Origin: Cervus elaphus | Taxonomy: Eukaryota; Chordata; Mammalia; Artiodactyla; Cervidae | Length of the DNA stretch: 64,000 nucleotides | Reading direction: 5' to 3' | Assembly: GCF_910594005.1 (NCBI RefSeq) | Contig: NC_057832.1 | Coordinates: 105,907,152-105,971,151, forward strand | Shown: in pieces, positions 31,731 to 43,217 of the stretch | Numbering within the stretch: position 1 is the stretch's first letter | Layout: each line of letters opens with the position of its first letter | Program-made: the position numbers and the translations under genes | Notes under the pieces: model-generated | The model's database searches: none | Told to the model about the DNA's origin: nothing | Seen by the model: the letters and a program-made list of their open reading frames with translations, nothing else

Positions 31731-32583
31731 CCTCTTAGAAGCAATGTCTGTCCCCAAAATATTGCCCTCTCCTCTCGTTTCCATTTAGTCTTTTCAGATT
31801 TTGAGTGTCAGACTTTCCAAACTTCTTCACTTGAGCAGAATCTTCTCTTTACCTATGCATAATTTAAAAGACTTCACTATAGCCTTTTCGTTTCCTCTAA
31901 AGGACCTGCCTGCCCTCACAGCTGAATTCAAATTCAAATTTCCATCTCTCATTAAACAGAAAGTACTTGAGGCTAAAACTGCACTTTTTTTCTGACTTCT
32001 ATTCTTCCATTATGTTTTAGGACAAATTTTTATTCATGACCAAAGCACAAAGCACTCTATATATGCTGGCCTGTTCTTCAGCAATTTCTGTGAAATGGAG
32101 AAACAATAATGGGAAATAAAATGAGTTGACCTTTAGTTTTATTCACCCAGAGGTCTTACAGATTCTCTGTTTATAAGGCCTAGCACATATTTGACAGAAA
32201 GTAAATGTATGTTGACTGAATAGATGTACAGGAGAAGTTAGTATAGTATGTAAGTGCAAGATTTTTATTATTCCTCTCTTCATAAAATTATACAAGTAGA
32301 ATTTATTTAGACTATAGTCTTCACATTTTTCTTTTTTCATTTTATATAATTTAAAATATAGATGTAGCAGAAATTATTTATTCCTGTCACTATTGTTAGT
32401 CAGTTTAGGCGGTTTTTACACTGCACTGAATTCCTTGTACATTAATATTTGTCTGCATGTTCACTAATTTTTTTTTGGATACATTTCCAATAGTAGAATT
32501 ACCAGATTAGAGGATTTAGAACAGTGCCCAGTGCTTAGTAAATATTCAGTAAATACTTCTTCAGTGATTTGAGTGATGATTTT
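31731..32583. other. Unassigned stretch with L2/MIR-like ends
   Basis: Blocks at about 32150-32225 and 32510-32580 (gtgcttagtaaatattcagtaaat) look like L2 or MIR 3' ends on the plus strand. Nothing else is recognisable. Confidence 0.4.
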
Positions 32584-32794
32584 TGATGTTGTTTAGTTGC
32601 ACAGTCGTGTCTGACTCTTTGCAACTGCCTGGTCTGTGGCCTGCCAGGCTCCTCTCTCCTGGATTTTCCCAGGCAAAAATACTGGAGTGTTTTGCCACTT
32701 CCTTCTCCAGGTGATCTTCCTGACCCAGGGGTTGAACCCATGTCTCCTGCATTGGCAGGTGGATTCTTTACCGCTGAGTCACCTGGGAAGCCCC
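32584..32794 (-). mobile_element. Bov-tA SINE
   Basis: Reverse-strand copy: gtcgtgtctgactctttgc, ttttcccaggcaaaaatactgg, gattctttaccgctgag and the head acctgggaagccc. Confidence 0.92.
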
Positions 32795-33514
32795 TCCTTG
32801 ATACTTATTGTCCTTCAGGAAGATTGTTCACTGCCACTGCCTCCCTTAGGGGCCAAGTTTCATTGCATCACCTTTCATGTTTAATATTATCTTTTGGTCT
32901 TTTTTCACCTAATTTTGAAAATTGCGTCTTATTTTTAAAATTTACATCTCTTTGTATGTTAGTGAGGCTGCCTATATTTCTGTCTGCCCACTAGACCCAA
33001 CTGTCTTGTGAATTGTTTACTTGTCTGTATAGGTATGCAATGTGTTTATTGGTTGGTGACCTGGGTTTGCAGCGTACCCTTATCCCACAGTCTGTATCTC
33101 TTCGTGATGTGGGATGAATCATGCCCCCCACCTCCCCACACACAAATGGCATGTTCTGAATAGTTGCAGGAGAAAGACACTTGGTGAGTGAGTTAACTAT
33201 AGTGAAAGTTAAAGTTATACAATGACAGAGACATGACTACATACTCACCTATTTCATTTCCTCTTCCTGGACACACAGAGAGCCTACATTTCCTTGCCTT
33301 ACCTGAAATAGGGTAAGGATCTCAGTTTTGGTCAATGAAACATGGGTAATATAATCTACTTTTGACATAGCCCTTAAAAATATCTCCAGCAAAGATTTGG
33401 TTTTCCATTTTCTTCTTCTGTGAAGTATGATGAATCATGTATTAAAATGGAAGGTCTCTAGTGATCCTAGAGTTTCTGCCCAAGAGTTGTCCAAACTGCA
33501 TTTGACTTTGAGAA
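32795..33514. other. Unassigned stretch
   Basis: No gene or named repeat. A short C-rich patch lies at 33124-33145. Confidence 0.4.
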
Positions 33515-33893
33515 TTGATGCTTTTGAATTGTGGTGCCGGAGAAGACCCTTGAGAGTCCCTTGGATAGCAGGGAGATCAAACCAGGCAATTCTAAAGGAA
33601 ATCCACCCTGAATATTCATTAGAAGGACTGATATTGAAGCTGAAGCTCCAATACTTTGGCCACCTTATGTGAAGAACTGATTCATTGGAAAAGACCCTGA
33701 TGCTGGGAAAGATGAAAGGCAGGGGAAGAAGGGGATGACAGATAATGAGATGGTTGCATGGCATCATTGACTCAATGGACATGAATTTGAGCAAACTCTA
33801 GGAGATAGTAAAGGACAAAGAAAGTCTGGCATGCTGCAGTCCATGGGGTTGCAAACAGTTGGATATGACTTAACAACTGAACAACAGCAACAG
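33515..33893 (+). mobile_element. BovB LINE 3' end fragment
   Basis: Starts at gatgcttttgaattgtggtgccgg and runs through ctccaatactttggccacc and atggttgcatggcatcattgac to the end aacaactgaacaacagcaa. It has several frame-breaking changes. The frames at 33427-33672 and 33435-33794 are fragments or antisense shadows of it. Confidence 0.92.
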
Positions 33894-34819
33894 CAAAGCA
33901 AGAAAAAGCCTTTTACTGTATTAAGCCTCTGAGATGTTGGAATTGTCTGATATAACAGCTAGCATTAGTTATGCCTCTTACCACATGTATCATCATGCCC
34001 AGGATTAGATGAGAAATCAAGAAGGACTAATGACTTAAAGAACATGCTCAAAGCAGTGAAAGTTTCCATGAGGCAGAAGGATAGGTTTTGAGGGAATAAA
34101 AGGCCTGGAGTAGAGGTCTTTATTTGCAGGAAACACTGAAATGCAATATTTTGGAGTCAGATTTTGGGGTTTGGGTACACAACTGAGTGTTGAGGGGGGA
34201 AATATGGGGAAGGTCATGAGAGTTGATAAGGCCCATGAAGGGTAAATCATCCAAATGGAGCCATGCAGGGGGTGATATTTCTTTTTAGAATAGATATCTT
34301 TTTATATTGCCTTAAACTTATTGTGGACTTGCCGACCCATCTTTATGTGTGCCCTGGACTCAAAGTTACCTGTTCGAAATCACAGCATTCCCCCCTACAA
34401 TACTTGTCAGAAAAACAGAAGATTTACATAGTAATGTTTATATGGCAATGGACTACTGTGTAATTATTGGTAAGGATTTTTCTGCCGATTCTACAGATTG
34501 TACTAGTAGGTAGCTATTCATTAATCTAATGAAGACCCAATGTCTTTATGATGCTGAATCATGCATGGAATATGATTGGATTAAAATACCATCATTCTGA
34601 GGCAGTTGATCATATATCCCAGTTTGCCCAGCCAGTTCTGGTTTACATTTTAGTGTCCCAGCTTAACTATGAATGCCATCCATTTCACATTTGAAGGAGT
34701 CCTGATGGTCAACCTGATATGTACTGTATCACTCAAAGGCCACAATTTCATATGGCCTGAAGTTTGCTTTAAATTGCTGAGTAATTGCTGAGTGTGGTTA
34801 TGATGCTAATAAGGCTTGA
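33894..34819. other. Unassigned stretch
   Basis: No gene or repeat family recognised. Composition is ordinary AT-rich intergenic sequence. Confidence 0.4.
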
Positions 34820-34917
34820 ACTTTGAAATGTGCTTTAAGTTTTGTTCTTGGTATAATTTGCATACAATACTTTGAAATGTGCTTTAAGTTTTGTTCTTGG
34901 TATAATCTGCATACAAA
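34820..34917. repeat. 49-bp tandem duplication
   Basis: Two adjacent 49-bp units (34820-34868 and 34869-34917), each starting actttgaaatgtgctttaag. They differ at only about two positions (tt/ct before gcatacaa, and the final base), so the duplication is recent relative to the surrounding sequence. Confidence 0.95.
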
Positions 34918-35399
34918 TGATTAAAAAAATTCTTGAGCCCACTGTACCTCTCTGGCAGAGTTTTAAGACATTTATGGAATAGGCCACCAGTCTTTGAGTG
35001 ACTCAAATCCAAGTGACATGCATATGTGGCTTGGTGTGTGCCTCACCTCATTTCCAGCTCTCTCCGGCAGTGGGAACTCTCAGGAACTCCATGCTGGAAA
35101 CAGTACAGAGAATCCACAGGATATAGGCACTGAGTCCCCTAAAGGGGCACTACTCTCTATTGGAAAGCTTAATATTAGTGCCATTTCTATGACTTATTCT
35201 AATTTTCTTTTTCAATTGTAGTCAGCAGTTCATTCCTGAAACTATTCATTAGAAAAAATATTTCTACGTATTGAGGGAATCAGCTGCTCCTATGCCCACA
35301 CAAACAGGCCTCAGAAGGACTTCACAAGTAGGTCAGTTCTACATCAGCTCATGATCTGAGTTAGGAAAACTAGGTCTTGACTAAAGTTGCTTGGTACTT
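34918..35399. other. Unassigned stretch
   Basis: The 75-codon frame at 34994-35221 lacks motifs. No repeat is recognised. Confidence 0.4.
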
Positions 35400-36180
35400 T
35401 ATGAGGAAATACTTTTCTCATTACAAAGTGTATACATTACATGCTTATTGTAGAGACAGGCAATAGAGAGAAGCAAGAAAAGGAAACTGATTAGAATCTT
35501 ATGATATTGACAAATTAGTTTTGTATATTTCCAGTTTATTTTCTATATAAAATAAACAAATATTTTAAATTCATATTACATTCACATATTTGTATATAGT
35601 TTTTTAAATGCAATACTATATGGTAAATAATCATACCACTAAATTCTTCAAATGCATAATTTATTAATAGCTGCATAATACTGGATCATATGGCTGTATA
35701 ATTATTTATTAAAAGATTTTCTATCATTGGACACTGAGTTTTTCCCCTCCTCATGATTACAGTCAATGTTGTGATGTACATTTTTTACATAAAATGTTAA
35801 CTGCATTTCTGATCATTTATTTATTTATTTTTTGTATTTCTGATTATTTTTATGAAGGTAGTTTTCTATAAGTGAAAATACTGGGATAAAGGACAAACTT
35901 TTTTTTAAGATTCCAGATAGATGTTCCCAAATGCCTTTGCAGAATACTCATACCAGTATTACTGTTACTAAAAGTGATTAAGAATTTGCCTTACTCCATT
36001 TTCATAACTCAGCCCTGAATACTTTAAAGTATTTGTCAGTTTGGTGGATATAAACTATTATTTTAGCTTAGTTTAGTCTTAATTTAAATTTGTCTGATTA
36101 TTAGTGAAGTTGTGCTTTTCAATCTTCTTCTGTGGATTGTCCTGTTCAGGTATTTTGTGTTTTTGTTTGCTTTTTTAGAA
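35400..36180 (-). mobile_element. Old L1 LINE fragment
   Basis: The plus strand carries tttattaatagctgcataatactgg, ctatcattggacactgag, gtgaaaatactgggataaagg and ctgattattagtgaagttgtg, the reversed order of an old, highly diverged L1 3' region. The borders are vague. Confidence 0.6.
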
Positions 36181-36663
36181 TATTGAGAATAAGTATTGAT
36201 TTCTGTGAATGTTTTATCTATAAGAATATTAATATTATCCATCATTTTGTTAGTTATGTACCTTTGAATTTTACTAGTGAATTCTTGAATTGATATTTTT
36301 AAATTTTTTTTGATTGATTTTTTTAAAAGTGCTTGCATTCAGGTGTAACATAGTAAAGGTCAAATCTCCCTAAACTGACGTTAGGTTTAGCACAATTTCT
36401 ACCAAAATCTCAGTAGGTCTTCTTGTTGAGGTAAATGAGCTTATTCTAAAATTTATAGTGTAAGGGTAAGGCCCTAAAATAGCCAAAACAATTTTGGAAA
36501 AAGAAGGAAAAGTAGGAGAAATCACTCTTCTCATTGTTAAGGCCTGTTATATAGCTGTGGTCATCAACACAGTCTGACATTGGTGGAGGCATACAAGATA
36601 GACTAATAGAAACAAAATAGAGAAACCAAAAGCAGACCCACACAAATAGGACCAATTAATTTA

Positions 36664-37437
36664 ACCTCAGATATGCAGATGACACCACCCTTATGGCAGA
36701 AAGTGAAGAGGAACTAAAAAACCTCTTGATGAAAGTCAAAGAGGAGAGTGAAAAAGTTGGCAACATTCAGAAAACTAAGGTCATGGCATCTGGTCCCATC
36801 ACTTCATGGCAAATAGATCGGGAAACAGTGGAAACAGTGTCAGACTTTATTTTTTTGGGCTCCAAAATCACTGCAGGTGGTGATTGCAGCCATGAAATTA
36901 AGACACTCCTTCAAAGGAGAGTTATGACCAACCTAGATAGCATATTAAAAAGCAGAGACATTACTTTGCCAACAAAGGTCTGTCTAGTCAAGGCTATGGT
37001 TTTTCCAGTGGTCATGTATGGATGTGAGAGTTGGACTGTGAAGAAGGCTGAGCACCGAAAAACTGATGCTTTTGAACTGTGGTGTTGCAGAAGACTCTTG
37101 AGAGTCCCTTGGACTGCAAGGAGATCCAACCAGTCCATCGTAAAAGAGATCAGCGCTGGGTGTTCATTGGAAGGACTGATGCTGAAACTGAAACTCCAAT
37201 ACTTTGGCCACCTCATGCAAAGAGTTGATTCATTGGAAAAAGACCTTGATGCTGGGAGGGATTGGGGGCAGGAGGAGAAGGGGACGACAGAGGATGAGAT
37301 GGCTGGATGGCATCACCGACTCGATGGACATGAGTTTGGGTAAACTCCGGGAGTTGGTGATGGACAGGGAGGCCTGGCGTGCTGCGATTCATGGGGTCGC
37401 AGAGAGTGGGACACGACTGAGTGACTGAACTGAACTG
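36664..37437 (+). mobile_element. BovB LINE 3' half, from YADD motif to terminus
   Basis: Longest BovB piece of the window, 774 bp. It begins just upstream of tatgcagatgac (36672-36683), which encodes YADD, the catalytic reverse-transcriptase box. It continues through the polyprotein C-terminus to the ctgagtgactgaactgaactgaa end. The 5' truncation therefore removes most of the reverse transcriptase and all of the endonuclease. Confidence 0.95.
36693..37343 (+). pseudogene. BovB polyprotein C-terminal frame, frameshifted
   Basis: A 216-codon frame that directly continues the YADD motif, so its ATG is internal and not a true start. The region normally following the palm domain is open up to the A-run at 37237-37241. 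One extra A relative to the consensus I remember shifts the frame there. The proper C-terminal block (RGRQRMRWLDGI, LRELVMDREAW) then continues in another frame to 37428. Small in-frame losses near 36762 and 36906 are also likely. It cannot retrotranspose, as it lacks the endonuclease and most of the reverse transcriptase. Confidence 0.85.
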
Positions 37438-37490
37438 AATTTTGGACAAAGAAGCAGAATTAACTCAATGAGAGGAAATGTAGTTGAGAT

Positions 37491-38413
37491 TTATTTTTAA
37501 GTCAATAAAGGAGAGTTTGCTTCCTAATAATATAATATAAATCATTAACATTTATTTTTATAACTTGTTTTTGACTTATTTATACTAAGTTAAGGGTTCT
37601 TTCTTATATATCCTATTTTAAATGTTATTAGTGGATGGTTTTACTTCTTAAAAAATTCCTCAAAAATATTTCTTTTTGCAAAATCTAAAACAATTAAGAA
37701 ATTAATTTTAGTGTTTCCTTATGCATATAGGTTAAATAATTTGTCCTCTTCCTGCTGGTTTCCAATAATGGCTTGCTTAAGGGAAATGATGATAGATAGA
37801 CTCATTATTTTAATATTATATATATTCCCATCTATTGTTGTCCCATGCTTAAGATTAAGTCCATGTGACCACTACCAATTCTTTTATATGAGTTTTATTC
37901 ATCCTTTTTAAAGATTTCTCTGAATCTTTACCTGTTCACAAATGCTTTCCCTTTGCTTAAACCAATGAAAATAACTTACTTTGATTCACAATTTTTATCA
38001 ACTGAAGTTTAAAAAATTATTCTATTTCATGTGGTGGAGGGGGTGGAGAAGTCTGAGTTTAGCCTCAAAGTTATTTTTTCCTTTGAAGGTGACTGGATCT
38101 TTCCTGCTTAGGTGTTTACATGATTATTTTCTTGAACTTTTTAAGAATCTGCCAACTTATGCTCCAATATGTATTATTGTTTTCACTTGGTACGTGGTAG
38201 GCTCTTTCAGTTCATGGACTTGGTGTATCTTATTTAAGCTAAGGACATTTGTTTCTAATGTAAGTTGTGGTTTTAACTCTGTATTTTTGGCTTTGTTTTC
38301 TTTCTGGGATTGTGTGCATTTTCTTAGTCATATACTCAATTTTATAAAAATAATCATTTATAACTTTTATCATACATATGCTGGTATACAAATTATACAA
38401 ACATACAAATTAT
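37491..38413. other. Unassigned AT-rich stretch
   Basis: The plus-strand frame 37981-38523 (180 codons) is phenylalanine- and leucine-rich because the DNA is T-rich, and its last 40 codons are SINE. I do not consider it a gene. The right end is rich in atacaaatt repeats. Confidence 0.45.
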
Positions 38414-38690
38414 TGTTGTGGTTGTTAGTTGCTAAGTCGTGGCTGACTGTTTGCGACCCAGTGGACTGTAGCCTGCCAGGCTCCTCTGTCCATGGGGTTT
38501 CCCAGGCAAGAATACTGGAGTGAGTAGCCATTCCCTTCTTCAGGTGATCTTCCCAACCCGGGAATCTAGCCCGTGTCTCCTGCATTGACAGGTGGATTAT
38601 TTACCCCTGAGCCACCTGGGAAGCCCATACAAATTGTACCTTTGTACAAATTATACAAATATACAAATTATATCTTTATAATTTGTACCT
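38386..38690. repeat. Degenerate atacaaatt repeats with inverted repeat
   Basis: Several imperfect atacaaatt units lie on both sides of the SINE. On the right, gtacaaattata (38644-38655) and tataatttgtac (38677-38688) are a perfect 12-bp inverted repeat with a 21-base loop. Confidence 0.8.
38414..38626 (-). mobile_element. Bov-tA SINE
   Basis: Reverse-strand copy with ctgtttgcgacccagtggactg and the head gccacctgggaagccc. Flanks atacaaattat and atacaaattgt (38403-38413, 38627-38637) form the target-site duplication. Confidence 0.94.
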
Positions 38691-39602
38691 GAAGTAAACT
38701 GGTATGTTCCTTGAAATGCTTCTCAAGTTTACTCTCCATATTACTGATTTTCTTTTCAGTAGAATTTGTTCTGTCTCTGAAGCCACCCATTTGTAGATTC
38801 CAATTCTGTGATTATATTTTAAGTGACCTTATGGTCTTTCCTTATTCCTTTTCAGTTCACTTTTTTTTTTTCACAACATATTGATAATTAAAACTTATTT
38901 TTGTGAATAAGTACTTTGCTTGTGATAAGCACTTTTCCAAATTTTATATACCTTCTATCTTATTAATTTTAAAGAGGAGAAATAAACTCAATCTTGATAA
39001 TAAATAATGTTTCTGGTATAATTTAGCCCATCACAGCCCATGTTGGTTATTGAATTTATTCTTTCCCAAATATTGACACAAACTGTACCTGAGTTTCCAA
39101 GGCCCAACAAGCATTGATGAGGTATAGAGCTACTGATCTTATCTAGGCTCTTTGTGGTGTCTCTCAAGTTCTGTGACTGTGCAGTGGTCAGGTGACATGT
39201 GCTTTTCTTCATGCATTCTGTGTCAACCTTCCCTTTCCCCTTCTACCAGGTTCTCCTCCAAGGGCCATTCATTTTCCTTTTATGTCTTCTATTCTGGTCT
39301 TGTGTCATTAGACCCAGGGCTATGGTGTTATCAACACTCACTTTCTGTATCAGCATTTTATATTCTGCATTATATAGTCCAAGATTCTGAAGGGAGAAGC
39401 TAATATGACTCTTTCTGGCTTGGAACCTGAGTCCCAGAAGATCAGAGCAATTACAGCTTAGTGTGCTTTTAAGGCAGTCTTTGAGTCCTAAGCCTCAGGA
39501 AAATAGTTTTAAATGATGAAAATTGTAATTAGTATGTATTACTGTTAGTTTAGATGTTTTTGTATGATTCATGCATTTTGTCTTTTTCTGCATTGTTATA
39601 TG
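38691..39602. other. Unassigned stretch
   Basis: No gene or family recognised. A T-run occurs at 38862-38873. The frames at 38988-39403 overlap on opposite strands without motifs. Confidence 0.4.
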
Positions 39603-39955
39603 TCTTGGTTCAGACTGTTTTAACTAAAACACCATAGACCAACTGACTTATAAATGACAGAAATTTGTTTCTTATAGCTCTGGAGGAAGTCCAAGATCAA
39701 GCTACTGGCAGTCTCTATGTCTGGTGTGGGCTGCCCTGGTTCACAGATGGCTGTCTATATGCCCTCACATGGTAGAAGGGGGAAGGGAGCTTCCTGAGGT
39801 CACATTTATAAGGATACTCATCCCATTCATGAGGGTTCCACCTTCATGCTCTAATCACCCCCTAAAGGCCCCACCTCCTGGTACCATCACGTTGGGGAAA
39901 CAGGTTTCAATATAGGCATTTTGTGAAGATGCATTCAGTCTATATCATTAAAGGG
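39603..39955 (-). mobile_element. Old MaLR-like LTR
   Basis: The plus strand is the reverse of the same type of LTR as at 22061: ccatagaccaactgacttataaatgacag, ctctggaggaagtccaagatcaag, cctcacatggtagaagggg, cccattcatgagggttccacc and ccccacctcctggtaccatcac in order. The family is MaLR-like; the subfamily is not certain. Confidence 0.65.
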
Positions 39956-40827
39956 ATATAAATTGGAAGTTTGGTGAGAATGAGTTACAGTCTACCATCC
40001 TGTTTCTGTGATCAAAATGTTTGAGGTTGGTAGTCATATACGATGGATTAAAGAGGCAAGTTAGCATCATGTAGTACAATTCTTAAATGAAAAACATTTA
40101 AGAGAGAAGTAATTCAAGTCAAAAAGTAAGACATTTTCAAGGTTAGAATTTAGGAATGCTGTTAGAATTATGATTTGCAGTTGGAATATGAGTTTACAGC
40201 ACTTTGTCAGGTTGAGATAAACAACACTGCTCATATTACTTTGACCTTGATAAATGCAGATATCCATTTCTCCCTGCATCCCGAGCACCGTACACAATGT
40301 ACCCGTTTAGTTGATGTTTCATACAACTTCTGAATTGACTGATGGAAGGCAGGAAATAGGAAGATGTTCTTTATTGTGATTGCAGGAAACTTTTATCAAT
40401 GCACTCCTTATCCAGTGACTTTCCAGGTTGTCCAAATGATTTTTGCTTGTGAGAGAAGTAGTAAAAATAAACTGTTTGGATTTGGAGTGAGAGTAAGGCT
40501 GAGAAAGGGTATGGGTGATCTCAAGATGGAAATAGAGAACAGGTAAGGTGCAGCAGCAATGGAAAATTGTGAAGCTGAGTCTGCGTGGTACCATTGCTTT
40601 AAGTGTTTGGAGCTGCAACAGATGGGATACTGAAGAATGTTCTTAATAACCTGCTACTATGCCTACGGTTCATTCATTCAGTTAATATTTATTGAGTAGC
40701 TTTTGCATGCAAGCACCCATTCCAAGTGCTGGAAATATAACATTGAACAAAGTAGTTAAATCCTACCCTCAAGAAGTTAACATTTGTGGGGAGGGTTGTG
40801 GTAGAAAGGCAAGGTTACATAATAAAT
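39956..40827. other. Unassigned stretch with L2 relic
   Basis: The block 40664-40800 (cattcattcagttaatatttattgagtag, cattgaacaaagtag) is a reverse-strand L2 3' end. The rest is unassigned. Frames on both strands at 40319-40618 lack motifs. Confidence 0.5.
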
Positions 40828-41026
40828 CTTGCTCAGTCATATCCATCTGTATGTGACCCCATGGTCTAGAGCCTGCCAGGCTCCTCTGTCCATAGAATTC
40901 TCCAGGCAAGAATACTGGAGTGGGTAGCCATTCCCTTCTCCAGGGGATCTTTCTGACTCAGAGGTCAAACCCGGGTCTCCATTATTGCAAGCAAAATCTT
41001 GACCGTCTGAACTACCCGGGAAGCCC
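40828..41026 (-). mobile_element. Bov-tA SINE
   Basis: Reverse-strand copy, more diverged than most (ctgtatgtgaccccatggtc, ctttctgactcagaggtc), with the head gaactacccgggaagccc. Confidence 0.9.
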
Positions 41027-42231
41027 TTATAAGTCACATCACATGCTAGAAAGTGGAATGGTAGGAGCATAACTAACAGAGTGCATTTCGGATAAATTGC
41101 TCCCAGCCAAAGTGGATCGCCTCTATTATTTCAATGGCCAATTGAGTAGTTGGGCTTCTCAGAGGCATAGATAAATGCATTTGTACCCATAATCTTGTTT
41201 AATATTAACAGACATTTATTTACATGAATATGATGTAGCTTAAACCAGTTTTTAAATGAACAGATACACCTGGCACAAGTCAGTAGCTACTTCACGAATC
41301 TTTTACTGTTTCCAAAATTTACCTAATCCAGCCCTAATGCTGAATGCTCAATATTTCCCTGTTTGTTTGAGGCTTATTCATGGCTCTGAGACCCCTAGCA
41401 ACCCCTTCACAGTGTTCAAGTTCCTACAGTTTTCCTATAACTGAGTCTCTACAGGCTGTCCAGTCCTGCTGTCCTCTATTCAGTGCTTACTCTGTGTTTA
41501 TCCGAATCATGGGAAGATAGCTTTATGCTCCATTTAGCCCCTCAAAGGCCAGAGAGGAGAGATTACCACACAGTGTGCACACCGGTCACTATCCTGAATC
41601 TAGCCTTAATTGTCCTTTTCTAATCACCAGGGAAACCTCTCTCCTTCCATCAGGTATTTGTTTTTACTGATTAATTACTTCCATCCATTTAAAACTAATT
41701 TCCTTGAAAACTCCTCTAGCTGACTTCTTAATTATGTTTTCCCCAAGCCTGGCCATTGTCAGAGGACTTACTTGGTATTAAAGAGATTATGTTTCTATTC
41801 CCATGAATATTTTAATAGTTTAAAATGATCTTAATTGTGTTTAAAACAGAGATGATAGTTTGGGGCACAGGAAGCAAATTGCAGGGAGTAAAGGTATGAT
41901 AGGAAAGAAAATTTAAAAGAGAGTGGGGAAAATGAGCAACAGCGAAGAATTTGGAAACAAATGAAGGTAAAGAAATGAAAATTAGCAAAGTTAAATAATA
42001 TATTTTGGGTAATTCAAGCACATTTTCCATGTTAGTATTAGAACTTTTTCTGGGCACTGTATGTCCCTAAAATACTTCTTAATTTTGGGAGCAAAAACCC
42101 CAACGAGTATAGTGAACAGATACTGTCAGTAGATATAGATAAATAAACTGCCTTGTTGGCAAGGGAACAACCCCTGGCAACCATAGTGTGTATGTGATTA
42201 AGCACCCTAGAAGCCTGAGTTCCTCGGGTCC
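41027..42231. other. Unassigned stretch
   Basis: No gene or recognised repeat family. The frames at 41256-41444 and 41812-42057 show no motif. Confidence 0.4.
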
Positions 42232-42443
42232 TTTGTTGTTGTTGTTGTTTAGTTGCTAAGTCGTGTCTGACTCTTCTGTGACCCCATGGACTGAGCCTGC
42301 CAGGCTTCTCTCTCCATGGGGTTTCCCAGGCAAGAATACTGGAGTGGGTTGACATCTCCAGGAGATCTTCCTGACCCAGGGATCAAACCCATGTCTCCTG
42401 CATTGGCAGGCAGATTCTTTACGAATAAGCCACCTGGGAAGCC
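42232..42443 (-). mobile_element. Bov-tA SINE
   Basis: Reverse-strand copy starting with a (TTG)n tail at 42232 and ending gccacctgggaagcc. The body is shortened by small deletions (gttgacatctccagg). Confidence 0.92.
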
Positions 42444-42529
42444 TGAAGTGGTCCTACAACATCTATTCCCATAATAGTATTATGATAAAATTTACTCATA
42501 AAATTCTCAAAGGGAGAGTAAATAAATGA

Positions 42530-42856
42530 GAGTCTATGTGGGATATAGGATTAGAATGGTTAAATGGTATACATTTTTAGTTATAAGTTAAATCTGGAGA
42601 CCCAATGTATAGCATGGTGACTGTAGTTAATAACAGTGTGTTGTTCACTTGAGATTTGTTGAGAGAGTAGATCTCAGGTATTCTAACCACCCCCCCACCC
42701 GACCCCCACACACAACCATGGGAGGTGATGGATATTTTAATTAGCTTGATTGTGATAATCACTTCACAATGTGTACCTATATCAAAAACATCATATTGCA
42801 CACCTTAAATATATACATTATTTCTTTGTCAACCATACCTGAATAAAGCTGGGAAA
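42530..42856 (+). mobile_element. Old L1 LINE 3' terminus
   Basis: Plus-strand L1 3' UTR: gtatagcatggtgactgtagttaataa, gagagagtagatctcaggtattc, gggaggtgatggatattttaa, cacaccttaaatatatacat and the end cctgaataaagctgg. A C/A-rich patch at 42690-42714 replaces the usual CA run. Confidence 0.8.
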
Positions 42857-42976
42857 AAATGCTCCTCTTAAACCTGCTTTCAAAATAGCAGCACAATATC
42901 ACTGAACATGGAGTTGGAAAGAAATACACACATTAGGATGACTGGTGAGTGTGAGCAGCTTTAGCAGAACACTTAG

Positions 42977-43203
42977 GTTATGTTTAGTCACTCAGTAGTG
43001 TCCGATTCTTGCAACCCCATGGACTGTAGCCTGCCAGGCTCCTCTGTCCATGGGATTCTCCAGGCAAGAATACTGGAGTGGGTTGCCTTTTTCTTCTCCA
43101 GGGCTCTTCCCAACCCAGGGATTGAACCCGGGTCTCCTGCATCGCAGGCAGACTCTTCACCAACTGAGCCAGCAGGGAAGCCCCTTCCCTGAGCCACCAG
43201 GGA
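42977..43203 (-). mobile_element. Bov-tA SINE with repeated head
   Basis: Reverse-strand copy bounded by the duplication agcagaacacttag (42963-42976 and 43204-43217). At its sense 5' end the head occurs twice: gagccagcagggaagcc near 43166 and gagccaccaggga near 43191. The extra piece lies inside the target-site duplication. Confidence 0.92.
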
Positions 43204-43217
43204 AGCAGAACACTTAG

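Larger units (their letters stand above)
36350..37490 (+). mobile_element. L1 ORF2 fragment, split by BovB
   Basis: The left part (36350-36663: tgagcttattctaaaatttatagtg, ccctaaaatagccaaaacaattttgg, gcagacccacacaaatagga) and the right part (37438 on: tttggacaaagaagcagaattaactcaatg) are consecutive pieces of the sense strand of L1 ORF2, past the reverse transcriptase. Stops and indels are frequent. The BovB at 36664-37437 sits between them with only aattt shared at the borders. Confidence 0.75.

Noticed and set aside
34820..34917. CRISPR-like repeat arrangement
   Set aside because: Only two units, directly adjacent and without spacers; the genome is mammalian.
36693..37343. 216-codon frame as a host gene
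   Set aside because: It is the C-terminal part of the BovB reverse-transcriptase polyprotein, with its ATG internal just after YADD.
37981..38523. 180-codon hydrophobic frame, membrane-protein-like
   Set aside because: The hydrophobicity follows from T-rich DNA, and the frame runs into a Bov-tA. No start context, family motif or exon structure.
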